Below are positions 1-8,600 of a stretch of DNA of 24,079 nucleotides, one piece after another; position 1 is the stretch's first letter, and each line of letters opens with the position of its first letter. Source of the stretch: an uncultured Christensenella sp. GTDB lineage: Bacteria; Bacillota; Clostridia; Christensenellales; UBA3700. The translations under genes and the position numbers were made by a program. The notes beneath the pieces were generated by a model that was given only the letters and a program-made list of their open reading frames with translations, ran no database searches and had not been told where the DNA came from. The stretch lies in contig CAJTKI010000016.1 in NCBI GenBank assembly GCA_910576875.1, positions 275 to 24,353 of the forward strand. Reading direction: 5' to 3'.

Positions 1-1550
1 ACCGATACTTGCGTGCTCGACGATTCGGCTTTGTAACTCAATGCAACCGTTACATCGTCTCCCGATACGCGATCGTCCGTCGCCGAAATGCTACCGCTCG
101 ACCCGACCGACCAGCTCCATGTCGTATCCCCATTTGGATTCCATGTAATATTTAATTGTTTTCGCCGAATCTCAAATGTCACCTTTTGAGATTCCGAAGA
201 TCTATTTGCCCATATCGTATTGTCTTTATCGAGCAAATCCAACGTTACCGTATATGTCCCCGCATTGCGCGCAGAAATCGCCGCATTGTTGGCGGTAAAC
301 GTAATATCATCGGTAATTGTATTACCTGCATTGTCTACGCCGGTAACCGATGTGATCTTGATCTTGGTCGCATCGAAGTCTTGCAACGTAAATGTCTGTG
401 TCGTTGCGTTATATTCTTTTTGCGAACTCACTAGTTTCGGTACATTTACCGAACCGGCAGCAACCTTTGCAGCTTCTGTTAAATCGAAATGAAACGCGGG
501 ACGAACCGCATAAAGATCAGTAGTATTATAAAAATAATTATCCGAACCGCCGCCGCTGTTTAGTCCCAAAATGTGACCTGCACCGAGAAAATGCCCCGAT
601 CGCAACCAAGTATTCGAACTGTTACTGCGTTGTGTATCCGATAAATCCCAAATACTTAAACTTCCGTTGGTTCCAGTCTCAGCAAGACTCGGTAACCACA
701 GATAATCATCAGCCCAATCGTTGTAGTGAGATTTCTCACTATAATTCATATTATCTTTATAATGTTCCAGATCAGGAGTTCCCCACGATTCGTTCATCGC
801 AGTATTCCAACTATTGATATACGTGCGCACAGTTTCCGTTTCCTGATACGCCACGTCTTTCGGCTGTACGATATAGTTAATTAGCGATACGTTTCGCGCA
901 CTCTCCGTGACCGAATCCATCGTAAACTTTGCATATGGATGCGTCTCGTTCTGTGCAACCGGCGTCAATGTCGTCGTTCCTTGAGAAGCTGCATATCCGC
1001 ATCCGCCGCTGTTCAATCCGTTAGCACGAATATAACTTGTACTATACATGTTTGCAGGATATGCATCTGTAGGGTTATCCGCACTCCAAGTATTCCACTG
1101 CGATGTCTCTGCGCTCGTTGCCAACCACATTGTGGCAATCACATGTCCGTTATCCAGTTTGCGTAAATCCGTAACAGTCCATTGTTTGTTATCAATCGTT
1201 ACAACGATATCCTTGCCGCCGTTAAGATCTCGAATGCTTTTTGCGTTTTTATCCGTTAAATCTGTAATTCCTACATATTTCTCTTGTTCTCCGGATAAAT
1301 GATCTACCAGTTGCCAAAAACTTTTATTAAATACCTTTTTGTCGCTTACAGACGTATCGTAATCGTCCAATAAAAGTTCTCCGATTGACACCGTCGTCGA
1401 ATCGGTCATATTGCTGCTATTGAATGCAAAAACGGAATCCGAATCCTGCAATCCGAACAGTCCGCCGCACAATACAATCAAAATGCAAATCAAAACGCAG
1501 AAGGACAAAATCGCTGTCGTCCATCGTTGTCCGATCTTGTGTTTCAACAT
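1..1550 (-). CDS. Secreted DUF6273 repeat-type surface protein, N-terminal 516 aa (C-terminus beyond left edge)
   Basis: The minus-strand frame runs from ATG at 1550 without a stop to the window edge. Residues 1-43 form a signal peptide: a basic start (KHKIGQR), a hydrophobic core at about 12-35, and a V-F-A motif before Phe43 that fits signal peptidase I. Residues ~110-357 look like DUF6273: an early MWLAT/SYIRANG part, then YLWLPSLAE (283-291), NTWLRSGHF (313-321) and a closing AVRPAFHFDL (348-357). Residues ~371-463 form an Ig-like adhesin module of the YNxTTQTFT...AGTYTVTLDL type, and a second module starts near 464. The codons are more AT-rich than in the housekeeping genes. The SD is weak (GGGAAG about 8 nt before ATG). 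Such proteins are usually large modular envelope proteins; the anchor cannot be seen. An invertible-looking promoter block lies directly upstream. Confidence 0.85.
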   Translation of the reverse strand, partial: MLKHKIGQRWTTAILSFCVLICILIVLCGGLFGLQDSDSVFAFNSSNMTDSTTVSIGELLLDDYDTSVSDKKVFNKSFWQLVDHLSGEQEKYVGITDLTDKNAKSIRDLNGGKDIVVTIDNKQWTVTDLRKLDNGHVIATMWLATSAETSQWNTWSADNPTDAYPANMYSTSYIRANGLNSGGCGYAASQGTTTLTPVAQNETHPYAKFTMDSVTESARNVSLINYIVQPKDVAYQETETVRTYINSWNTAMNESWGTPDLEHYKDNMNYSEKSHYNDWADDYLWLPSLAETGTNGSLSIWDLSDTQRSNSSNTWLRSGHFLGAGHILGLNSGGGSDNYFYNTTDLYAVRPAFHFDLTEAAKVAAGSVNVPKLVSSQKEYNATTQTFTLQDFDATKIKITSVTGVDNAGNTITDDITFTANNAAISARNAGTYTVTLDLLDKDNTIWANRSSESQKVTFEIRRKQLNITWNPNGDTTWSWSVGSSGSISATDDRVSGDDVTVALSYKAESSSTQVS

Positions 1551-1611
1551 GTTATTACACTTCCCGACAAGTACTCTTAATCCATCCCGATTCTATACAC
1601 AACGGTTCGTG

Positions 1612-1632
1612 GAATATGATATTCCATGAACT
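1612..1632. repeat. Left inverted repeat of an inverton-like element
   Basis: The 21 bases here (GAATATGATATTCC followed by ATGAACT) are the exact reverse complement of 1784-1804. The site is itself part of a near-palindrome at 1605-1631: 13-bp arms around G1618 with one mismatch at 1609. It lies 62 bp upstream of the surface-protein start codon. Confidence 0.85.
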
Positions 1633-1783
1633 ATTGTAGGATATGGGGATTTGACTGGTTGATTTTATAGGAAAAGTTATCGGATTTACCCAGAAAATCC
1701 GTTGTAAAATTTTACCTTTCGGCACTTTGACGGACGATTGTCTTGACTTTATATAAAATAATAGTTAAAATAATTGTATAAAA
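1633..1783. other. Putative invertible promoter segment (151 bp) between inverted repeats
   Basis: The AT-rich segment holds a good promoter facing right, CGGATTT/AAATCCG arms (1681-1701, loop of 7) and a perfect 12-bp palindrome GTAAAATTTTAC (1704-1715). On the minus strand, towards the surface gene, I find only a poor promoter in the present orientation (TGGGTA-17-TATAAA, boxes at 1687-1692 and 1664-1669). No plus-strand gene lies to the right, where recD2 is convergent, so the rightward promoter has no target unless the segment flips. Invertibility is inferred; no recombinase gene is in the window. Confidence 0.5.
1743..1771 (+). promoter_or_regulatory. Sigma-A-type promoter inside the putative inverton, facing away from the surface gene
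   Basis: TTGACT (1743-1748), 17-bp spacer, TAAAAT (1766-1771). The predicted start near 1778 falls at the edge of the right repeat. Inversion about the repeats would place the boxes at about 1668-1673 and 1645-1650 on the minus strand, giving a leader of roughly 88 nt to the ATG at 1550. Confidence 0.5.
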
Positions 1784-1804
1784 AGTTCATGGAATATCAT
1801 ATTC
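1784..1804. repeat. Right inverted repeat of an inverton-like element
   Basis: This is the exact reverse complement of 1612-1632. It lies inside a longer near-palindrome at 1780-1816: 18-bp arms around C1798, one mismatch (G1791 against T1805), and five A/T at each end. With flanking T-tracts on both strands it could also act as a weak bidirectional terminator, including for recD2, whose stop is at 2047. Confidence 0.85.
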
Positions 1805-1816
1805 TATGAACTTTTT

Positions 1817-2046
1817 GTTATCTTGTCCAAGCGCATTTTGACACGCCAATTACCCGTATTTGATCCGTTTCGACAAAATTCGACAAATGCGCAAACGGAC
1901 GTATCGATCTCGCATGTTCCGTCCGCCGATCCGAATCTTCCGCGCCCGCAAAGCGAGCCGTCCGATTGCATTCCCCGATCTTTATGCGCGCAAAGCGCAT
2001 TCCCCGTTTTGCGACGATGCGCGGATTGAAAGCGATTGCAAGCAGG
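1817..2046. other. Intergenic DNA with no convincing gene
   Basis: This lies between the recD2 stop and the repeat block. Short open frames occur on both strands but lack ribosome sites and resemble nothing known. A small hairpin ATGCGC/GCGCAT (1984-2000) has no U-tract. I see nothing else. Confidence 0.5.
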
Positions 2047-4269
2047 CTACGGCGCGACCGTTTCCAACCCGCAACGCCGCGCACAGTCGCGGACAAACTG
2101 CACGAGCATGCTGTACCGCTTGGCGGTATAATTGTTGCGCACCATGCGTTCCACCGACGCGGTATCGCCGAGCAAAACGACCATTTTTTTGGCGCGCGTG
2201 ACGGCGGTATACAATAGATTGCGCGTCATGATCATATAATTGGCGCCGTATGCGGCGATCAATACGACATCGAATTCCGATCCCTGCGACTTGTGAATGC
2301 TGATCGCGTACGCAAGCGAAATCTGATCGAACTGCCCCTGATGGTACTTGGCGATCTTGCCGTCCTCGAACTGCACGCACACGCTCGGCTCTTGGAGATC
2401 GACCGATATCACCGTGCCGATATCGCCGTTGTAGACGCCTGCGCCGGCAGTGCCTTCCTGCGCGTTGCTCCACTCCATCTGATAGTTGTTGACGGTATGG
2501 ATCACCTTATCCCCGACGCGCAAGCAGACTGCGCCGACTTTGAGCTGTCGCTTGGGATCCGTGCAGGGGTTGAGCGCTTCTTGCAAGCGCAAATTGACGT
2601 TTTCGACGCCGACGACGCCCTTTTTCATCGGACAAAGCACCTGAATGTCGATCGGACGCACTTGCGCAAACTTCGGGATACGCGTCGTCACCATATCCAC
2701 GACGTGTTGGAGCATCGTCTGCGGCGACTGCGCCGCGTCGAAAAAGAAATCCTTGGAGCGGTTGTCCAATACCGGCATCTTGCCAGCGTTGATGCGGTGG
2801 GCGTTGGTGACGATATGACTGCTCTCGTCCTGCCGATAGATATGCGTCAGATAATTGACGGGCACAAATCCGCTCGCAATCACGTCGGACAGCACGTTGC
2901 CCGCGCCGACGGACGGCAACTGATCCTTGTCGCCGACCATGATCAAGCGTCCGCCGTCCCGAATCGCGCGGATCAAAGCATGGAAGACGTATTCGTCGCA
3001 CATGCTGACTTCGTCCACGATGACGACGTCTGCGTCCAAACGCGTGTGCTCGTTGTACGTAAAATGCCCCTTGCCGCCCGTAAAATCCAGATCCAACAAT
3101 CGGTGCACGGTCTTGGCTTCCGCGCCGGTAGACTGCGTCAAGCGCTTTGCCGCGCGTCCGGTCGGCGCGCATAGACATACCGTCATGCCTTGGCGCTCCA
3201 AAATCTCGATCATACAGCGTATGATCGTCGTCTTGCCGGTACCGGGTCCGCCGGTCACGACGTTGACGCCGTAAGCGACGCAGTTGCGGATCGCGCTCTT
3301 CTGCCCTTCGTGCAAAGTCAGATCGTGCTCCCGCTCGAAAAACTCGACGTCGCGATCGACGTCCAGCGGCAAATTGGCGCATTTGGTCATCATATCGACG
3401 AGCTTGCGCGCGATCGACACTTCGGTCACGTACGCGCCCGCGCTCATGACGGCGTCGCCGTTGTCGTCTTCGATCATGACGATCTTGCCTTGCACGACGT
3501 TGTCCTGCATGACGCTTTCGATCAGATCCGCATCGTCCAGATCCATCAACTCGCACACCTGCCCGATCAACGCCGCCTTGGGCAGATACGTATGTCCGGC
3601 GCGCACGCCCGCTTCCTGCAACACGTATCCGATCCCCGCCGACACGCGAAAACGACTGTCGCGCGCGATCCCGAGTTTGCCTGCGATCTTGTCCGCGGTC
3701 AAAAATCCGATGCCGTCCACTTCGTCCACGAGCTTGTACGGATTTTCTTCGATCACGCGGCGCGTACCCGCCTGATACGTCTTGTAAATCTTGACGGCGA
3801 GATTGAGCGACACGTCGTACTGTTGGAGATACAGGATCGTCGATTGCATCTCTTTGAGCGCTTTGACGGCTTCGCTGAGCGCCATCGCCTTTTTGAGCGA
3901 AACGCCTTTGACCTGCGCCAGCTTGTGCGGCTCGAACTCGATGATTTCCAGCGTCTTGTCCTCGAATGCGTCTACGATCGCCGCCGCCGTCGTCTGTCCG
4001 ATCCCGTGAAAGAGTCCGCTCGCCAGATAACGGAACATCGCAAGTTTGGTATCCGGTCGCACGATCTGCGCCTGCGTGACGACAAACTGTTTGCCGAATT
4101 TATAATTCTCCGTCCAATCGCCTTGCAAACGCAATTGTTCTCCGGGCACCAACGGCGGAAAAGTCCCGACTGCGGTGACGAAATCGTCCCCGCAGTCGAG
4201 TTCCAGTACGGTATAACCGTTGTCGGTATTGCGAAATACGACTTCCGCGATGCTGCCCGAAATCTCCAT
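2047..4269 (-). CDS. recD2: RecD2/YrrC-type SF1B ATP-dependent DNA helicase
   Basis: The 740-aa product is typical of RecD2 from bacteria without RecBC. An N-terminal OB-like region (1-~75) and helix-hairpin-helix segments precede the motor. Visible motifs are Walker A GGPGTGKTT (340-348), APTGRAAKRL (~369-378), Walker B DEVSM (419-423), motif III GDKDQLPSVGAGN (446-458), IYRQ (~477-480), motif V IHKSQGSEF (~658-666) and motif VI YTAVTRAKK (~687-695). RecD2 is a 5'-3' helicase in recombination and replication-fork repair. The start at 4269 is fixed by AAGGA eight bases upstream, which overlaps the metK stop region. Only 9 bp separate it from metK, so it should be co-transcribed under the metK SAM riboswitch. 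No clear U-rich terminator follows, other than the palindrome at 1780-1816. Confidence 0.95.
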   Translation of the reverse strand: MEISGSIAEVVFRNTDNGYTVLELDCGDDFVTAVGTFPPLVPGEQLRLQGDWTENYKFGKQFVVTQAQIVRPDTKLAMFRYLASGLFHGIGQTTAAAIVDAFEDKTLEIIEFEPHKLAQVKGVSLKKAMALSEAVKALKEMQSTILYLQQYDVSLNLAVKIYKTYQAGTRRVIEENPYKLVDEVDGIGFLTADKIAGKLGIARDSRFRVSAGIGYVLQEAGVRAGHTYLPKAALIGQVCELMDLDDADLIESVMQDNVVQGKIVMIEDDNGDAVMSAGAYVTEVSIARKLVDMMTKCANLPLDVDRDVEFFEREHDLTLHEGQKSAIRNCVAYGVNVVTGGPGTGKTTIIRCMIEILERQGMTVCLCAPTGRAAKRLTQSTGAEAKTVHRLLDLDFTGGKGHFTYNEHTRLDADVVIVDEVSMCDEYVFHALIRAIRDGGRLIMVGDKDQLPSVGAGNVLSDVIASGFVPVNYLTHIYRQDESSHIVTNAHRINAGKMPVLDNRSKDFFFDAAQSPQTMLQHVVDMVTTRIPKFAQVRPIDIQVLCPMKKGVVGVENVNLRLQEALNPCTDPKRQLKVGAVCLRVGDKVIHTVNNYQMEWSNAQEGTAGAGVYNGDIGTVISVDLQEPSVCVQFEDGKIAKYHQGQFDQISLAYAISIHKSQGSEFDVVLIAAYGANYMIMTRNLLYTAVTRAKKMVVLLGDTASVERMVRNNYTAKRYSMLVQFVRDCARRCGLETVAP

Positions 4270-4278
4270 GCGCGTTCC

Positions 4279-5463
4279 TTATAAGCCGAGCGCTTGACGC
4301 AACTCGTCCGTCTTGTCCGTCATCTCCCAGACGAATCCCTTGTCTTCGCGTCCGAAATGCCCGTAATTGCTCGTATCGGCAAATTGCGGACGACGCAACT
4401 GCAAACGATCGATGATCGCAAGCGGTCGCAGATCGAACACCTTGTCGATCGCCGCCGCGATGCGCGTATCGTCTACGACGCCCGTCCCGAACGTATTGAC
4501 CTGTACCGCAACGGGTTTTGCCACGCCGATCGCATATGCGATGTCCAACTGGCATTTGCGCGCCAGACCCGCCGCAACGACGTTTTTGCACACATAACGC
4601 GCCATATAGCACGCGCTGCGATCCACCTTGGTCGGATCTTTTCCCGAAAACGCGCCGCCGCCGTGCGGACAATAGCCGCCATAACTGTCCACAATGATCT
4701 TGCGTCCGGTCAGACCGCTGTCGCCGTTGGGACCGCCGATGACAAAACGTCCGGTCGGATTGATATAGATATCCGTCTGCGCATCGATCAAATGCGCGGG
4801 AATCACGCGATCGATAATCTGCTCGCGCACATCGCGCCGCAACTGCTCGATCTCGATCTCGGGCGCGTGCTGGGTCGATACGACGATCGCCGCGATCCGC
4901 GCGACCCGATCGTCGCGATACTCGACGCTGACTTGCGCCTTGCCGTCCGGTCGCAGATACGCCAATTCGCCGCTCTTACGCGCCTGCGTCAGACGCGCGG
5001 TCAGCTTGTGCGCGAGCGAAATCGGCATCGGCATCAGTTCCGGCGTCTCGTCGCACGCATAGCCGAACACCATGCCCTGATCTCCCGCGCCGGTCAGATC
5101 GTACGGATCGGACGCGTCGGCGCGATGCTCGACGCTGTTGTCCACGCCGAGCGCGATGTCGGCGGACTGCTTATCCAACCGCACCAGGACGGCGCACGAA
5201 TTGCCGTCGAATCCCTTGTCTTCGCTGTCATAACCGATCTCGACGATCGCCTTGCGCGCGATCGCCTCGTAATCGACCTGCGCCGCGCTCGTGACTTCGC
5301 CCATCAGCAACGCGAATCCGGTATTGCAACACGTCTCCAACGCCACGCGCGACATCGGATCCTGCGCCAGCAACGCGTCCAATACGCTGTCCGAAATCTT
5401 GTCGCAGACCTTGTCGGGATGTCCTTCCGTGACGCTCTCGCTGGTAAATAATCTCTTTTTCAT
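4279..5463 (-). CDS. metK: S-adenosylmethionine synthetase
   Basis: The 394-aa full-length MetK makes SAM from ATP and methionine, releasing phosphate and pyrophosphate, in the cytosol. Signature motifs are GHPDK (14-18, ATP/methionine site), GAGDQGMVFGY (125-135), the phosphate-binding segment GGPNGDSGLTGRK (243-255) and GGGAFSGKDPTKVDRS (268-283). ATG at 5463 is preceded by AGGAG with a 5-nt gap. The ribosome site lies just past the U-tract of the riboswitch terminator, so termination removes the gene from the transcript. It is followed at 9 bp by recD2. Confidence 0.97.
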   Translation of the reverse strand: MKKRLFTSESVTEGHPDKVCDKISDSVLDALLAQDPMSRVALETCCNTGFALLMGEVTSAAQVDYEAIARKAIVEIGYDSEDKGFDGNSCAVLVRLDKQSADIALGVDNSVEHRADASDPYDLTGAGDQGMVFGYACDETPELMPMPISLAHKLTARLTQARKSGELAYLRPDGKAQVSVEYRDDRVARIAAIVVSTQHAPEIEIEQLRRDVREQIIDRVIPAHLIDAQTDIYINPTGRFVIGGPNGDSGLTGRKIIVDSYGGYCPHGGGAFSGKDPTKVDRSACYMARYVCKNVVAAGLARKCQLDIAYAIGVAKPVAVQVNTFGTGVVDDTRIAAAIDKVFDLRPLAIIDRLQLRRPQFADTSNYGHFGREDKGFVWEMTDKTDELRQALGL

Positions 5464-5475
5464 ACGTTCTCCTTC

Positions 5476-5508
5476 AAAAAGGGTCGCTCTCCTGACAGAT
5501 AGCGACCC
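5476..5508 (-). terminator. Riboswitch-controlled intrinsic terminator before metK
   Basis: The perfect 8-bp stem GGGTCGCT/AGCGACCC (5501-5508 with 5481-5488) has a 12-nt loop and is followed by five U (5480-5476), just upstream of the metK SD. The competing antiterminator is AGATAG (5525-5520) pairing with CTATCT (5502-5497). It uses the 3' strand of aptamer stem P1 and invades the loop and 5' arm of the terminator, so the two forms exclude each other. Confidence 0.9.
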
Positions 5509-5516
5509 AATAAGAC

Positions 5517-5610
5517 ATTCTATCTTTCAAGTATACTTGCGGAATTTAGCACCTTACTCGAGGTTGCTGTGTGTTCGCAGGGTCCGTCCCTCCCACACTC
5601 TTTATAGAAT
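5517..5610 (-). promoter_or_regulatory. SAM-I (S-box) riboswitch aptamer
   Basis: Read on the minus strand, the order is P1 ATTCTAT (5610-5604), AAAGAG, P2 arm GTGTG, GGAGGGACGGACCCTGCGA, the closing CACAC, GCAACC, then AAGGTGCTAAATTCC, the P4 hairpin CAAGT/ACTTG, GAAAG and the closing P1 strand ATAGAAT (5523-5517). These are the conserved S-box core elements in the correct order, with 7 perfect P1 pairs. In the known family, SAM binding stabilises P1, frees the terminator and switches the gene off. That fits its place before metK. No convincing promoter is seen between rpoC and the aptamer; TAATAC (5617-5612) is the best -10 candidate. Confidence 0.95.
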
Positions 5611-5628
5611 CGAGTATTATTCAGTTGT

Positions 5629-5657
5629 CGCCCGACAAAGCGCCGCCTTGTCGGGCG
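5629..5657 (-). terminator. GC-rich hairpin after rpoC
   Basis: The 10-bp perfect stem CGCCCGACAA/TTGTCGGGCG with a 9-nt loop starts 10 bp after the rpoC stop. It lacks a U-tract, so it may be a leaky terminator or an RNA-stabilising end. Readthrough from rpoBC into the metK riboswitch is possible. Confidence 0.55.
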
Positions 5658-5667
5658 TGTGCGAAGA

Positions 5668-8600
5668 TCAATCTTCGATGTCGTCTTCGACCGCAAACTT
5701 GTCTGCAATCTCGTCTTCGACGATCGTATTTTCGACCGTGTTGATCGGCAACGCGACGACGTTGCGATACGCTTTCATGCCGGTACCCGCGGGGATAAGT
5801 TTACCGAGAATGACGTTCTCTTTCAAACCGCGCAGATTGTCGACCTTGTTGCGGATCGCGGCTTCGGTCAACACTTTTGCCGTCTCCTGGAAGGATGCCG
5901 CGGACAGGAAGGATTCCGTCGCGAGCGAAGCCTTGGTAATACCGAGCAACGTGCGTTTTGCCGTAGCCGGTACGCCGCCCGCTTCGATCGTCTTCTCGTT
6001 CTCTTCTTCGTACGTAAAGATGTCCACGTACTCGCCCGGCAGCATCGCCGTGTCGCCCTGCGACTCGATCTTAACCTTGCGCAGCATCTGACGTACGATG
6101 ATCTCGATATGCTTTTCGTTGATATCGACGCCGGCGGACTGGTAGGTCGCTTTGACTTCTTTGATGATGTAGTCCTGTACGCCGCGCAGCCCCTTGGTAC
6201 GCAAAATATCTTGCGGATAAATGTTACCGTACGTCAACGCGTCGCCCGCTTCGACCTTCTGTCCGTCCGCGACGCACAGCTTTTGACCGAACGCGATCTT
6301 GTACTCTTTGACCTCGCCTTCCGCGGGGGTGACGAGTACGACCGTTTGATCTTTGTTGTCCTTCGTCAGACCGACTACGCCGTTGACGTCGGATACGACC
6401 GCTTCGCCCTTCGGACGGCGCGCTTCGAACAATTCTTCGACACGCGGCAGACCGTTGGTAATATCGCTCGACAACGCGACGCCGCCCGTATGGAACGTAC
6501 GCATCGTCAACTGGGTACCGGGCTCGCCGATCGACTGCGCCGCGATGATACCGACCGCTTCGCCGAGCTTGACGGGATTGTTGGACGCCATGTTCTTGCC
6601 GTAGCACTTTGCGCATACGCCGTGGCGCGACTTACAGGTCAACGCGCTGCGAATGCGTACGCTTGCGACGCCCGCATCGGCAACTTTGTTGGCAAGTTCG
6701 TTGGTCAGGAACGTGTCCGCCGTCACGACGACTTCGCCCGTCTGCGCGTCGACGACGTCGTCCATGATATAACGACCGTCGATGCGCTCGACAAACTCTT
6801 TGCGATCGCCGTTGTTGGCGACCGTGATGCCCTTGGTGTCGCCGCAATCGCCTTCGCTGACGATCACGTCTTGCGCGACGTCGACCAGACGACGGGTCAG
6901 ATAACCGGAGTCTGCCGTCTTCAACGCCGTATCCGCCATACCCTTACGACCGCCGTGCGAGGAAATGAAGTATTCCAAGACGGACAAGCCTTCGCGGTAC
7001 GACGCCTTAACCGGCAGTTCGATGACCTTACCGGACGGGTCTTGCACCAGACCGCGCATGCCGCACAACTGCGAAATCTGCGTCATGCTGCCGCGCGCGC
7101 CAGAATTTGCCATCATCCAGATCGGGTTGAAATCGTCCATGCCGCCTTTGAGCGCTTCGTCGACCGACTTCTTGGCATCCTGCCATACCTGTACGGTCTG
7201 GCGGTATCTGTCGTCTTCGCTCAAACGACCGCGACGGAACTGCTTTTCGATATTGCGAACTTTCTCTTCGCTCTCGGCGATGATCTCTTTCTTGACCGGC
7301 GGCACGTGCATATCGAATACGCTCGCGGTAACCGCGCCGATCGTCGAATATTTGTAACCCAACGTCTTGATCTTGTCCAAAATCACCGACGTTTCGGTCG
7401 CGCCTTTGTACTTGAAACAAGCGTCGACGATCTGCGAAAGCTGCTTCTTGCCGACCGTGAAGTCGATCTCCAAATCCAGCATTTCTTCCGGCGTCTGACG
7501 CGATACGAAATGCAAATCCTGCGGAATCGCCTGGTTGAAAATCATGCGGCCGATCGTCGTATGCAGTTTTTTGGAGTACTTGACGCCGTCGATCTCTTTC
7601 TCGACGCGGATATAGACTTTGGATTGCAGTCCGATCTGTTTGAGCTGATACGCCATCAACGCTTCGTTTTCGTTGCGGAAATATCTGCCTTCGCCCAATC
7701 CGCCTTCGCGCGGGATCGTCAGATAGTAGCTACCGATGACCATGTCTTGCGACGGAGATACGACCGGCTTGCCGTCCGACAGCTTCAAGATATTGTTCGT
7801 GGACAGCATCAAGAAACGCGCTTCCGCTCTCGCTTCCACCGACAACGGCACGTGCACCGCCATCTGGTCGCCGTCGAAGTCGGCGTTAAACGCGCCGCAG
7901 GCAAGCGGATGCAGTTTGATCGCTCTGCCTTCGACCAGCACCGGCTCGAACGCCTGGATGGACAGTCTGTGCAACGACGGCGCGCGGTTGAGCAGCACCG
8001 GATGGTCCTGAATGACTTCTTCCAAGATATCCCAGACCGCGACGTCCTTCGCCTTTTCGATGACGCGTTTTGCAGCCTTGATGTTCAGGCACTTGCCGTT
8101 GTCGACGAGTTTTTTCATGACGAACGGCTTAAACAGTTCCAGCGCCATCTCCTTGGGGATACCGCATTGATACATTTTGAGTTCCGGACCGACGACGATA
8201 ACCGAACGACCGGAATAGTCCACGCGCTTGCCCAGCAAGTTCTGACGGAAACGTCCCTGCTTACCTTTGAGCATGCCGGTCAACGATTTGAGTTCGCGAT
8301 TGCCGGCGCCCGTGACCGCTTTGCCGCGGCGACCGTTGTCGATCAACGCATCGACCGCTTCTTGCAAGATACGCTTTTCGTTGCGCACGATGATGTCGGG
8401 CGCGCCGTATTCGATCAGCTTTTTGAGACGGTTGTTGCGGTTGATGACGCGACGGTACAGATCGTTCAGATCGCTCGCCGCATACCGTCCGCCGTCCAAC
8501 GGCACCATCGGACGCAGTTCGGGCGGCAAGACGGGCAATACGTCCAAAATCATCCATTCGGGACGGTTGCCGCTCACGCGGAACGACTCGATGACTTCCA

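Noticed and set aside
1984..2000. Small ATGCGC/GCGCAT hairpin as recD2 terminator
   Set aside because: Six-base self-complementary stem with no U-tract; such GCGC palindromes are common by chance in this genome.
5520..5708. A 62-codon minus-strand frame across the rpoC end and the metK leader
   Set aside because: The region is explained base by base by the rpoC hairpin and the SAM-I aptamer; there is no SD and the frame is incidental.
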